DNA of 64,000 bases from an uncultured Trueperaceae bacterium (GCA_913057685.1 CAJXOA010000003.1:1-64000); one strand, 5' to 3'. Shown: positions 47,091-59,434, counted from the first letter of the stretch. Numbers and translations are program-made. The notes: a model not told the origin generated them from the sequence alone.

Positions 47091-47096
47091 AGCGTA
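47091..47096 (-). promoter_or_regulatory. Leaderless -10 (TACGCT) of CvpA-like gene
   Basis: TACGCT with a 6-nt spacer to the GTG at 47084, placed in the 16-bp gap after pheT. Confidence 0.5.
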
Positions 47097-47100
47097 CCGC

Positions 47101-50531
<3,431 letters not shown>

Positions 50532-50576
50532 CTAGGTCGGGAACCCGAAGACGGTCCGGGGATCCGGCCTCGTCAC
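50532..50576 (-). CDS. pheST leader peptide (MTRPDPRTVFGFPT)
   Basis: A 14-codon ORF starting at GTG 7 nt after TACCGT, so leaderless. Codons 10 and 12 are Phe (TTC), and the stop TAG lies immediately before the strand that competes with the terminator. By analogy with the E. coli pheM-pheST attenuator, a ribosome stalled for charged tRNA-Phe would allow antitermination. Seen from sequence; function inferred. Confidence 0.75.
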   Translation of the reverse strand: MTRPDPRTVFGFPT

Positions 50577-50583
50577 GTCCGGA

Positions 50584-50612
50584 ACGGTACCGCCGGGCCC
50601 GACCGGCGTCAA
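50584..50612 (-). promoter_or_regulatory. Promoter of pheST leader
   Basis: TTGACG (50612-50607), 17-bp spacer, TACCGT (50589-50584). The TGA within the -35 is the stop codon of the preceding gene. One of the few mRNA promoters here with a good -35. Confidence 0.75.
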
Positions 50613-51223
50613 CCGCCGTCCTCGCCCGACGCGCGCGCGTCGAGCCACGCCTCCTCGGCGTCGAAGACGTCGCAGTACCAGCGACCCCGGTACGGCAGCG
50701 GGTCCGCCATGAGGTCGGCCGGGAGGCGCCCCGCCGGCCACGCCTTGGCGGCCTCCTCGCCGTCGAACGGCCCCACCAGCGCCACCTCCCCCGCCCACGC
50801 GTCGGGCGCGATGGGGTGCATCAGTTCCCGCCGTTCGCCGTGGGGGTCGCGCACCGTCCGGTAGTACGCCAGGTCGCCGACGTCGGGGCGGGCCACCAGG
50901 TCGGCGGCGAGGTCGTCGAACGCCGCGAGCGCCGCGGCGTCGAGCGGCGGGAACGCCAACAGGCGTTCGGCGGGGGTGCCGGGCACCCGGAAGATGCGCG
51001 CGCCCCCCGCCACCTGCCAGGCGAGGTCGGCGGCGGCGTCGGCGAGGTCGGGCGACACCCGCACGAGCTCTTCGGCGTTGAGGATGCGGTACTCGTCGGG
51101 CCGCTCCCGCTTGAGGCGGTCGAGGTCGAGCCCGGCGGCGTCGGCCCGCTCGCGCGCCGTGCGGCTCGGGAGGTGCCCCCGCAGGTCCTCCGGCACGACG
51201 TCGCTCGGGTCGTGCGGCGTCAC
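50609..51223 (-). CDS. Conserved-looking protein of unknown function
   Basis: 204 residues, soluble, acidic, no signal peptide. Segments such as [29 protein letters not shown] and [21 protein letters not shown] look conserved but I do not recognise the family. It contains many Trp/Tyr near the C-terminus ([18 protein letters not shown]). Its GTG start overlaps the aminotransferase stop as GTGA, so it likely works with that enzyme or is simply co-expressed. Confidence 0.7.
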   Translation of the reverse strand: MTPHDPSDVVPEDLRGHLPSRTARERADAAGLDLDRLKRERPDEYRILNAEELVRVSPDLADAAADLAWQVAGGARIFRVPGTPAERLLAFPPLDAAALAAFDDLAADLVARPDVGDLAYYRTVRDPHGERRELMHPIAPDAWAGEVALVGPFDGEEAAKAWPAGRLPADLMADPLPYRGRWYCDVFDAEEAWLDARASGEDGG

Positions 51224-52443
51224 GCGGTCCGCCCCGGGGGCGGGGCGACCTCGACCGGCGCGGCGTCGGCCCGTTCCGGTTCGCGGGCGGGCGCCGCGTC
51301 GCGCCAGGCGGCGTCGAACCGTTCGGGCAGGTCGGGCAGCGCGAGGACGTCGGCGAGGGCGCGCATGAAGCGGCGGTAGTGCTCGACGCGGGCGTTCTCC
51401 CCCATCAGGCCCAGACGCCAGATGAGGCCGGCGGTGGGGCCCAACCCGCCGGTCATGGCGACGGCGTGCTCGGTGCGCATCGCACGGCGGACCTCGGCGT
51501 CGTCGACGCCGTCGGGGAGGGTGACGGCCAGGACGGTCGGGAGGCGCCAGGCGGCGTCGACCGCCGCTGCGAAGCCGTACGGCGCGAGGGTCGCGAGGAT
51601 CGCGGCGTCGAGGCGGCGGACGCGTTCGGCGCGCACCGCGAAGCCCTCGTCGAGGGCGGCGCGAATCGCTTCGCCGGTCGCCCAGTGGAGGTGCACCGGC
51701 ACCGTGTGGTGGTAGGCGCGCGGCCCGTCGGGATCCCAGTAGGCGCGCATGCCGACCGCGTCGGCGTACCAGCTGGCGACCGGCACCTCGCGCGCCTCGA
51801 TGCGCTCCATGGCGCGGGCGCTGTAGACGACCGGCGCGACGCCGGGCGGCGCGGAGAGGCACTTCTGCGACCCGGTGTAGGCGTAGTCGATGCCCCACGC
51901 CGCCATCTCGAACGTCGTCATCCCGACGGTCGTGACGGCGTCGACGCTGAACAGCACGTCGCTGCCGCGGATCCCGTCGGCGATCTCGGGGACGGGGTTC
52001 ATCACGCCGGTGCTGGTTTCGCCGTGCACGACGGCGAGGACCTTGGGATCGAGGGCGTGCGTCGCGGCGACCACCTCCGCCGCGTCGAGCGGCTGCCCGA
52101 GGGGGGCGCGGACGACGTGCACGTCCGCGCCGAGGCGGCGCCCCATCTCCACCATCCGCTCGCCGAACACGCCGTTCGCGGCGACCAACAACCGGTCGCC
52201 GGGCTCGAGGAGGTTCGCGAGGCCGGTCTCCATGCCCAACGACCCGGTGCCGGAGAGGAGGCTGGCGAAGGCGTCGTCGTCGGCGCGGTAGAGGGTCTTG
52301 AGGTCGCGCACGATCGCGTCGTTGTACGCGAACACGTCGGGATCCATGTGCCCGCGCATCGGCCAGTGGAACGCCGCGAGGGCGCGCGGGTGGATCGGGG
52401 TGGGACCGGGCGTGAGCAGCAGCACCTCGCCGTCGGGTCGCAT
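51220..52443 (-). CDS. Alanine--glyoxylate/serine--pyruvate-type aminotransferase
   Basis: 407 residues. Class V PLP aminotransferase of the AGXT/PucG family. N-terminal [15 protein letters not shown], the substrate segment [56 protein letters not shown] and the Schiff-base Lys in [16 protein letters not shown] are in the right order. It may act on glyoxylate with alanine or serine as donor; the exact pair is not decided. GGAGG precedes the ATG. Its mRNA begins at a promoter about 180 bp upstream, with a short leaderless ORF and a strong terminator in between. Confidence 0.92.
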   Translation of the reverse strand: MRPDGEVLLLTPGPTPIHPRALAAFHWPMRGHMDPDVFAYNDAIVRDLKTLYRADDDAFASLLSGTGSLGMETGLANLLEPGDRLLVAANGVFGERMVEMGRRLGADVHVVRAPLGQPLDAAEVVAATHALDPKVLAVVHGETSTGVMNPVPEIADGIRGSDVLFSVDAVTTVGMTTFEMAAWGIDYAYTGSQKCLSAPPGVAPVVYSARAMERIEAREVPVASWYADAVGMRAYWDPDGPRAYHHTVPVHLHWATGEAIRAALDEGFAVRAERVRRLDAAILATLAPYGFAAAVDAAWRLPTVLAVTLPDGVDDAEVRRAMRTEHAVAMTGGLGPTAGLIWRLGLMGENARVEHYRRFMRALADVLALPDLPERFDAAWRDAAPAREPERADAAPVEVAPPPGRTA

Positions 52444-52511
52444 CGTGCCTCCAGACCGTCGCGGCGTGCGGGCCCTTCCCGTGCATGAGCGGCCTCGGTC
52501 GTGTCGCGCAC

Positions 52512-52543
52512 AAAAAAGACGACCCGCCGCGAGGGGGGTCATC
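52512..52543 (-). terminator. Intrinsic terminator in the aminotransferase leader
   Basis: GATGACCC (52543-52536) pairs with GGGTCGTC (52525-52518), one G-T pair, inner CC/GG pairs and loop TCGC, followed by TTTTTT (52517-52512). It sits 70 nt before the structural gene and after the leader ORF. Confidence 0.8.
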
Positions 52544-52549
52544 GAACGT

Positions 52550-52576
52550 GCGACGCGCTCGACCGGTGCGCGTCGC
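52550..52576 (-). promoter_or_regulatory. Hairpin following the aminotransferase leader ORF
   Basis: GCGACGCGC (52576-52568) and GCGCGTCGC (52558-52550), perfect 9 bp, 9-nt loop, starting directly after the leader stop codon. Likely a pause or competing element. Confidence 0.55.
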
Positions 52577-52606
52577 TCAGCGGGTAGCTCGGGCCGCCGC
52601 GAACAT
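52577..52606 (-). CDS. Leaderless leader ORF (MFAAARATR) upstream of the aminotransferase
   Basis: ATG 6 nt after TACCCT; nine codons with four Ala, two Arg and a TGA stop. It is followed by a hairpin and an intrinsic terminator. A role in attenuation is inferred by position; an Ala-rich peptide before an alanine-using enzyme is suggestive. Confidence 0.5.
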   Translation of the reverse strand: MFAAARATR

Positions 52607-52612
52607 GACGGC

Positions 52613-52642
52613 AGGGTACCGCCCGGCCGGCCGCCGTGTAAA
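52613..52642 (-). promoter_or_regulatory. Promoter of aminotransferase operon
   Basis: TTTACA (52642-52637), 18-bp spacer, TACCCT (52618-52613). The -35 matches TTGACA at five of six positions. Confidence 0.7.
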
Positions 52643-52663
52643 GGGCGCCGAGGGCGCGCGGCC

Positions 52664-52693
52664 TTGTGCCGCACGGGGGGCGCGCGCTACACT
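52664..52693 (+). promoter_or_regulatory. Promoter of rimP-nusA-infB operon
   Basis: TTGTGC (52664-52669), 18-bp spacer, TACACT (52688-52693), divergent from the aminotransferase promoter. No start codon follows at leaderless spacing. Confidence 0.55.
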
Positions 52694-52720
52694 TGGGGAC
52701 GGTCGCTGCGGTACGGCGCC

Positions 52721-52750
52721 GGCGGGTGGGTTCTCGGACCCGCCTTTTTT
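52721..52750 (+). terminator. Leader terminator of rimP-nusA operon
   Basis: GGCGGGT (52721-52727) pairs with ACCCGCC (52738-52744), loop 10 nt, then TTTTTT (52745-52750). It lies between the promoter and the rimP ribosome binding site, so it can act as an attenuator. Confidence 0.75.
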
Positions 52751-52816
52751 CACGCCGGTACGTCCGGCGGTGCGCACGACGCGACCCGGGTCCCGACCGG
52801 GGCCGAAGGAGGAACC

Positions 52817-53278
52817 GTGGAACGGCGAGGTGCGACGGAGCTGCTCGACGCCGCCCAAGGCGTGCTCGAGCCCCTCGGGTACGAGGTGCTCGAGGCGAGC
52901 GTGTCGCGCAAGGGCCGCACCCCCCGCCTCCTGGTCCGCATCGACCGCGCCGACGAAGCGGTCGTCACGGTCGACGACGTCCGGATCGCCAGCGAGGCGT
53001 TCGGCCTCGAACTCGATCGCTTGGACCCGTTCGAGGGGCGCTACGACCTCGAGGTCGAGTCGCCCGGCGCGGCTCGGCCGCTCCGCACCGCGCGGCACTT
53101 CGCGCGGTTCCACGACCTCGCGGTCGACGTCCGGACGCGCGACGCCCGCTTCCGGGCGGTGGTGCGGTCGGTCGACGGCGACCGCGTGACGTTCGAACGC
53201 GACGGCGAGCGATTCGGTCTCGACGTCGCCGACATCCAGGACGCCCGGCTCGCGGAATGGCCCGACGAACCGCGTTGA
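52817..53278 (+). CDS. rimP: Ribosome maturation factor RimP
   Basis: 153 residues. Needed for maturation of the 30S subunit. N-terminal domain (LLDAAQGVLEPLGYEVLEASVSRKGRTPRLLVRID), central VESPGAARPLRTARHFARF and C-terminal beta-barrel are typical. The GTG start has AAGGAGG upstream. First gene of the nusA operon, as in most bacteria. Confidence 0.9.
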   Translation: MERRGATELLDAAQGVLEPLGYEVLEASVSRKGRTPRLLVRIDRADEAVVTVDDVRIASEAFGLELDRLDPFEGRYDLEVESPGAARPLRTARHFARFHDLAVDVRTRDARFRAVVRSVDGDRVTFERDGERFGLDVADIQDARLAEWPDEPR

Positions 53279-53300
53279 GACAACCGAATAGGAGACGAGC

Positions 53301-54629
53301 ATGAACAAGGAATTCATCGACGCGCTGAACATGATGGCGGCGGAACGCAACCTCGACAAGGAGCAGCTGCTCCTGAGTTTCGAGGAGGCGCTCGAGCACG
53401 CCTTCGAACGCAACGTCATGCCGGGACGCCGGATCGAGGTGGACGTCGACCCCGAATCGGGCGAGATGGAGGTCCTCGAGATCCGCAAGGTCGTCGCGGA
53501 ACCCAACGAGGACGAGGAGGAGCGCGAGAAGGAGATCCTCCTCGACGACGCGCTGGAGCTCGATCCCGGCGTCGAGGTCGGCATGGAGATGGAGTTCCCC
53601 GTCGACCCCGAGACGTTCACGCGCATCGCGGTGCAGACGTCGAAGCAGATGATCACGCAGAAGATCCGCGAGGCGGAACGCACCCTCGTCTACGAGGAGT
53701 ACAAGGACCGCGCCGGCGAGATCGTGACCGGCGTCGTCGCGCGGGTCGACAACAAGCGCAACGTCTTCGTCGACCTCGGCAAGGGCGAAGCGATCATGCC
53801 GCCCCGCGAACAGATCCAGGGCGAACGCTACATGGTCGGCATGCGCGTCAAGGTGTACGTCGCCAGCGTCGAGCTGGGGACGCGCGGACCGAGCATCCTC
53901 GTCTCCCGCGCCGCGGGGGAGCTGCTGACGTACCTGATGAAGCAGGAGATCCCCGAGGTCGCCGACGGCACCGTCGAACTGAAGGCGGTCGCGCGCGAGG
54001 CGGGCGCCCGTAGCAAGGTGGCGGTCACGAGCACCAGCCCGAACGTCGACCCGATCGGGGCGTGCATCGGGCACCGCGGCAGCCGCATCCAGGCGGTCAC
54101 GTCGGAACTCCAGCGCGAACGCGTCGACATCATCACGTGGGACCCCAACCCCCGCGAGTTCATCCGCAACGCCCTCTCCCCCGCCAAGGTCGGCACGATC
54201 GACGTCGACGCCGAGGCGATGCAGGCGACCGTGCAGGTGCCCGACGACCAACTGTCGTTGGCGATCGGCAAGGGCGGCCAGAACGTCCGGCTGGCGGTGA
54301 AGTTGACCGGCTACAAGATCGACCTCGAAGCGTCGGAGACCACCAGCGACCTCGACGCCGCCATGCAGGCCGCCGCGACGAAGATGGACGACCCGTTCGC
54401 GGCGCAGGAGGGCACCTCCCGCGCGGCGTTCGACGCGCTGTTCGGGGCCGGCGACGAGGAGGCGCCCGCCGACCCAGACGCGGTCGCCTCGCGCGAGGAG
54501 GCGGCCCGCGGCGAGGAGCCGGTCGGGGCGGACGCCGAAGCGGAGGCGGCGGGCGACGCCGCGACCGAAGCGGCGTTCGAGGACGCCGTCGATCCCGGGG
54601 CGGACGCCGCCGACGAGGAGACGAGCTGA
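53301..54629 (+). CDS. nusA: Transcription termination/antitermination factor NusA
   Basis: 442 residues: N-terminal RNAP-binding domain (about 1-125), S1 domain (about 130-205; GEIVTGVVARVDNKRNVFVDLG), KH1 (GACIGHRGSRIQAVTSELQ) and KH2 (LAIGKGGQNVRLAVKLTGYKI). The last 90 residues are an Asp/Glu/Ala-rich acidic tail instead of the AR domains of E. coli. AGGAG lies before the ATG. It may autoregulate at the leader terminator. Confidence 0.95.
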   Translation: MNKEFIDALNMMAAERNLDKEQLLLSFEEALEHAFERNVMPGRRIEVDVDPESGEMEVLEIRKVVAEPNEDEEEREKEILLDDALELDPGVEVGMEMEFPVDPETFTRIAVQTSKQMITQKIREAERTLVYEEYKDRAGEIVTGVVARVDNKRNVFVDLGKGEAIMPPREQIQGERYMVGMRVKVYVASVELGTRGPSILVSRAAGELLTYLMKQEIPEVADGTVELKAVAREAGARSKVAVTSTSPNVDPIGACIGHRGSRIQAVTSELQRERVDIITWDPNPREFIRNALSPAKVGTIDVDAEAMQATVQVPDDQLSLAIGKGGQNVRLAVKLTGYKIDLEASETTSDLDAAMQAAATKMDDPFAAQEGTSRAAFDALFGAGDEEAPADPDAVASREEAARGEEPVGADAEAEAAGDAATEAAFEDAVDPGADAADEETS

Positions 54630-54905
54630 GTGTCGGGCCGCCGCGGGCACGTCCCCCTGCGCCGCTGCGTGCGCTGCCGCACGCGCGCGCCGAAGGCGAC
54701 GCTGTCGCGCGTCGCGCGGGGGCCGGACGGCGGGTGGCGGCTGGACCCCACCGGCACCGCGGGCGGCCGCGGTGCGTGGCTCTGCGCGCGGTGCGCGCAG
54801 GAGGCGACCGAAAAGGATTTGAAGCGTGCCTTCCGCGCGTCGGCGGCCGAGGTGGCCGCCGCCCTCGAGGCGCAGAGCATCGACCGACCCGCACGGGAGG
54901 GATGA
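54630..54905 (+). CDS. ylxR: YlxR family (DUF448) protein
   Basis: 91 residues. CVRCRTRAPKATLSRVARG followed by GRGAWLCARCAQEA is the YlxR signature; these proteins bind RNA or DNA and are found between nusA and infB. It starts at GTG directly after the nusA stop, with 0-nt spacing. The Cys pattern could hold zinc. Confidence 0.88.
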   Translation: MSGRRGHVPLRRCVRCRTRAPKATLSRVARGPDGGWRLDPTGTAGGRGAWLCARCAQEATEKDLKRAFRASAAEVAAALEAQSIDRPAREG

Positions 54906-56735
54906 ATGGCGAACAAGATTCGGATCTACCAACTCGCGAAGGACCTGGGGCTCGAGAACAAGGCGCTGCTGGCGATCCTCGACGACCTGGGCGTCGCGTA
55001 CAAGTCGCACGCCAGCTCGCTGGAGGCCGACGACGCCGAGACGGTGATGGAGTACGTCGCCGCGCAACAGGGCGACGGCGGAACGCCCGCCGCCTCGGCG
55101 GAAGCAGCACCGGCGGAGGCGGCACCGGCGGAGCCTGAGGCCGCACAGGCGGAGGTCGCCCCCGCGGAGGCCGCCCCCGAAGCGGCGCCGGAGGCGCCCG
55201 CCGCGGAGGCGTCCCGCGCCGACCTACCGCTCCGCGCGCCCGTCGTGACGGTCATGGGGCACGTCGACCACGGCAAGACCAGCCTCCTCGACTACGTCCG
55301 CAAGACCCGCGTCGCGGCGGGCGAGGCGGGCGGCATCACGCAACACATCGGGGCGTACGTCGCGGACACCGACCACGGCCCCATCACGTTCCTCGACACC
55401 CCCGGGCACGAGGCGTTCACCGCCATCCGCCAACGCGGGGCGGGCGCGACCGACATCGCCATCATCGTCGTGGCGGCCGACGACTCGTTGATGCCGCAGA
55501 CGCGCGAAGCGATCGCGCACGCCCGCGCCGCCGGCGTCCCGATGATCATCGCGATCAACAAGATCGACCTCCCCAACGCCCAACCGGACAAGGTCAAGCA
55601 GGACCTCATGCAGGTCGAACTGGTGCCCGAGGAGTTCGGGGGGGACACGATCACCGTCCCCATCAGCGCCGTGACCGGCGAGGGCATCCCCGACCTGATG
55701 GAGATGATCGCGCTCGTCGCCGAACTCGAGGACCTCCGCGCCGACCCGGACGGGCCGGCGCGCGGCGTCGTGATCGAATCGATCCTCGACAAGCAGGCGG
55801 GCGTGCTCGCCACCGTCCTCGTGCAGGAGGGCACCCTGCACGTCGGGGACGCGATCGTGTCCGGCGAGGCGTGGGCGAAGATCCGGCGCCTCACCGACCA
55901 CACCGGCGCGACCCTGAAGGAGGCCGGCCCGTCGGTTCCGGTGCAGGTGTTGGGCTTCTCCAGCCAACCGGCGGCCGGCGCGGACGTCGAGGCGGTCGAG
56001 AGCGACGCCGAAGCGCGCCGCCTGACCGCGGAACGCGCCGAGGCGCGCGAGACCGAGGAGCGCGAAGCGATCGGCCGTAAGGACCTCACGCTCGCCGACC
56101 TGTTCGGCAAGGCGCGCGTCACGACCCTGCCGATCATCCTGCGCGCCGACACGCAGGGCACCCTCGAAGCGATCCGAGGGGTGCTGGAGAAGGAGTCGGA
56201 GGCGGCGGAGGAGGTCGAGCTCGACATCATGCTCGCCGACGTCGGCGCCCCCACCGAATCGGACCTGTTGTTGGCCTCCACCGCCGACGCGCAGGTGATC
56301 GCCTTCGGCGTGAACCCGCCCGGGAGCGTCAAGAAGTCCGCCGAACGGCAGGGCATCCCGCTCAAGAGCTACAAGATCATCTACCAACTCATCGAGGACG
56401 TCCAACGCCTCATCCGCGGGCAGATCGAACCGGAGTACGAGGAGAAGGTCATCGGCCACGCCGAGGTCCGCGCCGTCATCCAGGTGCCTCGCAGCGGCAC
56501 GATCGCCGGGTCGTACGTCACCGACGGGCAGCTGCGGCGCAACGCCAAGGCGCGCATCACCCGCGACGGCAAGGAGGTCTACAAGGGCTCCATCGCCGGC
56601 CTGAAGCGCTTCAAGGACGACGTCCGCGAGGTCGGGCAGGGCTTCGAGTGCGGGGTGAACCTGCAGAACTACGACAACGTCCAGGAGGGCGACGTCATCG
56701 AGGCGTACGAGATGGTCGAGATCCCGGTCGTCTGA
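54906..56735 (+). CDS. infB: Translation initiation factor IF-2
   Basis: 609 residues. GTPase that brings fMet-tRNA to the 30S subunit. A winged-helix N-terminal piece (KIRIYQLAKDLGLENKALL), an Ala/Glu/Pro-rich linker (about 60-105), then G1 GHVDHGKTSLL, DTPGHEAF, NKIDLPNA and SAVTGEGIPDL of the G-domain; domains II, III and IV follow, with EVRAVIQVPRSGTIAGSYV. The ATG follows the ylxR stop with no gap. A short IF-2 with a reduced N-terminus, as in this phylum. Confidence 0.96.
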   Translation: MANKIRIYQLAKDLGLENKALLAILDDLGVAYKSHASSLEADDAETVMEYVAAQQGDGGTPAASAEAAPAEAAPAEPEAAQAEVAPAEAAPEAAPEAPAAEASRADLPLRAPVVTVMGHVDHGKTSLLDYVRKTRVAAGEAGGITQHIGAYVADTDHGPITFLDTPGHEAFTAIRQRGAGATDIAIIVVAADDSLMPQTREAIAHARAAGVPMIIAINKIDLPNAQPDKVKQDLMQVELVPEEFGGDTITVPISAVTGEGIPDLMEMIALVAELEDLRADPDGPARGVVIESILDKQAGVLATVLVQEGTLHVGDAIVSGEAWAKIRRLTDHTGATLKEAGPSVPVQVLGFSSQPAAGADVEAVESDAEARRLTAERAEARETEEREAIGRKDLTLADLFGKARVTTLPIILRADTQGTLEAIRGVLEKESEAAEEVELDIMLADVGAPTESDLLLASTADAQVIAFGVNPPGSVKKSAERQGIPLKSYKIIYQLIEDVQRLIRGQIEPEYEEKVIGHAEVRAVIQVPRSGTIAGSYVTDGQLRRNAKARITRDGKEVYKGSIAGLKRFKDDVREVGQGFECGVNLQNYDNVQEGDVIEAYEMVEIPVV

Positions 56736-57097
56736 TGCCGGACGCGACCGCCCCGAGCGTGTCCCCCCCCGCCCGCGCCGTCGCGCTGGCGTGGGTCCTC
56801 GCGCTCGCGGCGGCGCTCGTGGCGACCGGCGTGCCGTGGCGCGTCGCCGCCCCCCACGACGACGCGCCCGCCCGCCCCGTCGTCGGCCTCCCCGGCGCCG
56901 GGGACCTCACCTGGCGCGCGACCCCCGCCCCCACCGGCGCGCCGGTGGGCGCCGCCGCGGGGCTGCTGGCGGCCCTCCCGGCCCGGCCGGCCCTCCGCGC
57001 CGCACGCCGGCCGCGCCTCGCGCGGCGGGGCCGGACCGGGGTGCGCGCTGGGCGCGCCCAACGCTGGTTCGCGCGGCGCCTCCTCGACGGCGGGTGA
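56735..57097 (+). CDS. Small predicted membrane protein between infB and secDF
   Basis: 120 residues. The ATG overlaps the infB stop as TGATG, so translation is coupled. One clear hydrophobic helix (AVALAWVLALAAALVATGV) with an extra-membrane segment, a second weaker one (GAAAGLLAALPA), and a strongly Arg-rich C-terminus. I do not recognise a family. The usual infB neighbour rbfA is missing here, and this is not RbfA by sequence. Confidence 0.55.
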   Translation: MPDATAPSVSPPARAVALAWVLALAAALVATGVPWRVAAPHDDAPARPVVGLPGAGDLTWRATPAPTGAPVGAAAGLLAALPARPALRAARRPRLARRGRTGVRAGRAQRWFARRLLDGG

Positions 57098-57181
57098 GGG
57101 GGGCGGCGCGGTCCTCGCACCGCGCGCCCACCGACCGTTCCTTCCCCCTCCGTCCCCCACCCCCCGTTATCGAGGAGTCCC

Positions 57182-59380
57182 ATGACGCAACGCACCCTCA
57201 CCGGCGTCGCCTTCGTCGTCGCCGTCCTCGCCTCCCTCTGGTACCTCGTCCAGCCGCTCGGCGGGACCGACGACACCCTCAAGCTCGGGCTCGACCTGCA
57301 GGGCGGCCTGCGCGTCGTGCTGGAGTCGGACACGCCCGAACCCGCCCCGCAGGACCTGCAGACCGCCCGCAACATCGTCGAGAACCGCGTCAACGAGTTC
57401 GGGGTCGCCGAACCGCTCATCCAGACGAGCGGCGGCAACCGCATCGTCGTCGAACTGCCCGGCCTCACGTCGGAGGACCAGGACCGCGCCCTCGACCTCA
57501 TCGGGCAACAGGCGATCCTCGAGTTCGCCCTCGTGCGGCCCGAAGCGAACGACCTGCCCACGACGTCGCTCACCCTCGACGACCTCGAGGCGCCCGCCTT
57601 CACCGGCGAGATCGTGCGGGACGCCACCGCCGACTTCGATCGGGCGGGCGGCGCCGCCCTCGGGCCCGCCGTGTTCTTCGAGATCGGTCGGGACGCCGCC
57701 GGCGACTTCGGGGACTTCACCGGCGCGAACACCGGCCGGCGGATGGCGATCGTCCTCGACGGCAGCATCATCACCGCGCCGACCCTGCAGTCCCGCATCA
57801 GCGATTCGGGCCAGATCACCGGCATCGGGACGCTCGACGAGGCGACCGACATCGCGCTGGTGTTGCGCAGCGGCAGCCTGCCGATCGAACTGTCGGTGCA
57901 GGAGGTCCGCGCGATCGGCCCGACGCTCGGGGCCGACTCGATCGTCGCCGGCCGCACCGCGGCGTTCATCGGTGGGGCGGGCGTCCTGATCGCCATCCTC
58001 GCCTACTACGGCGTGCTGTTCGGTGGGGTGCTGGCGTTCGGCATCGCGCTGGCGATGCTGTTCGTCTTCGGGGTCCTCGCCGGCCTCGGGGCGGCCCTCA
58101 CGCTGCCCGGCCTCGCCGGCCTGGTGTTGACGATCGGGGCGGCGGTCGACGGCAACGTCATCAGTTTCGAACGGATCAAGGAGGAGATGCGCGAGGGGCA
58201 CGGCCTGCGCCTCTCCATGAAGCGCGGTTTCGGGAACTCGCTGTCCGCCATCGTCGACGCGAACGTCACGACCCTCCTCGCCGCCGGCGCGCTGTACCAG
58301 TACACGAGCGGCGCGGTGCGGGGCTTCGCGATCACCCTCGCGATCGGCATCCTCGCGGCGGTGTTCGTCAACGTCGTGATCGTGCCGTGGATCCTGGACC
58401 TGGCCACCACCCGCATCAAGCGCTCCTACATGCCGCGCGGCTTCTACCTGCAGGGCGTCCGCATCCACTTCGTGCGCCGCGCCCTCGTCGTCGTCGGGGT
58501 CTCCGGCCTCCTCGCCGTCGCCTCCGTCGCGACGATCGGGACGCAGGGCCTGCGGTTCTCGACCGACTTCACGGGCGGCACCTCGATGCTGCTGCAGGGG
58601 GAGGGCCCCCTTGCGATTCCCGAGGTGCGGGACGCCATCGACGCCCTCGGGTACGACGGCATCCGCGGCGACGCGGCGACGGTCGTCGAGGTCACCGACG
58701 ACACGATCGGCGACCACCTCGTCAGCGTCCGCGCGCCGCTCGTGGAGACCGACGGCGTCGCGGAACGCTTCCCGAACGAGCTGGCGGACGCCGTGAACGC
58801 GTCGCTGTTGTCCGCCGACTTCGTCGGTCCGTCGGTCGGCGCGGACCTGCGGCGGGGTGCGCTGTACGCGATCGGGGTGGCCCTCGCCGCGATCCTGGCG
58901 TACGTCACCTGGCGCTTCTGGCCGACCTGGATCGTCGCGATCGCCGCGATCCTCGCGGCGCTGCACGACGTCGCCATCACCCTCGGGGTGGTGCACCTCA
59001 CCGGCGCGGACTTCTCGATTCCGGTGCTCGCGGCGTTGTTGTTCGTCGTCGGCTACAGCCTGAACGACTCGATCATCATCGCCGACCGGATCCGCGAGAA
59101 CCTCCGCAAGACCCGCGACCGCAGCTACGAAGGGATCGTCGACCTGTCGGTCAACCAGACGTTGGCCCGCACCCTCGTGACGTCCGGGACGACCCTCCTT
59201 CCGGTGGTGGCGTTGCTGCTGTTCGGCGGGAGCGTCCTCCGGGACTTCTCCCTCACGCTGCTGATCGGCATCGGGGTGGGGACGTTCTCCAGCATCTTCA
59301 TCCTCTCCCCCCTCGTCGTGTGGTTCAAAGGCAAGCAACGCGAGGCCGCCAAGCGCGCCGCCGCCGCGAACCCCACCTGA
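57182..59380 (+). CDS. secDF: Fused protein translocase subunit SecDF
   Basis: 732 residues with SecD and SecF in one chain and 12 predicted transmembrane helices, as in Thermus and Deinococcus. SecD part: LGLDLQGGLRVVLE, the P1 periplasmic domain, then a six-helix block with AAVDGNVISFERIKEE. SecF part starts at about 425: RFSTDFTGGTSMLL, ALHDVAITLGVVHLTG and VVGYSLNDSIIIADRIREN. It uses the proton gradient to help pull proteins out of SecYEG. GAGGAG precedes the ATG; no other sec gene is here. Confidence 0.95.
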   Translation: MTQRTLTGVAFVVAVLASLWYLVQPLGGTDDTLKLGLDLQGGLRVVLESDTPEPAPQDLQTARNIVENRVNEFGVAEPLIQTSGGNRIVVELPGLTSEDQDRALDLIGQQAILEFALVRPEANDLPTTSLTLDDLEAPAFTGEIVRDATADFDRAGGAALGPAVFFEIGRDAAGDFGDFTGANTGRRMAIVLDGSIITAPTLQSRISDSGQITGIGTLDEATDIALVLRSGSLPIELSVQEVRAIGPTLGADSIVAGRTAAFIGGAGVLIAILAYYGVLFGGVLAFGIALAMLFVFGVLAGLGAALTLPGLAGLVLTIGAAVDGNVISFERIKEEMREGHGLRLSMKRGFGNSLSAIVDANVTTLLAAGALYQYTSGAVRGFAITLAIGILAAVFVNVVIVPWILDLATTRIKRSYMPRGFYLQGVRIHFVRRALVVVGVSGLLAVASVATIGTQGLRFSTDFTGGTSMLLQGEGPLAIPEVRDAIDALGYDGIRGDAATVVEVTDDTIGDHLVSVRAPLVETDGVAERFPNELADAVNASLLSADFVGPSVGADLRRGALYAIGVALAAILAYVTWRFWPTWIVAIAAILAALHDVAITLGVVHLTGADFSIPVLAALLFVVGYSLNDSIIIADRIRENLRKTRDRSYEGIVDLSVNQTLARTLVTSGTTLLPVVALLLFGGSVLRDFSLTLLIGIGVGTFSSIFILSPLVVWFKGKQREAAKRAAAANPT

Positions 59381-59410
59381 CCCCTGCGCACGCAGCCGTA
59401 GGACCGACCG

Positions 59411-59434
59411 CACGAACGACCGTACGAACGACCG
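59411..59434 (+). repeat. Short tandem repeat after secDF
   Basis: YACGAACGACCG occurs twice in tandem (59411-59422, 59423-59434), between the secDF stop and its terminator. Confidence 0.55.
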
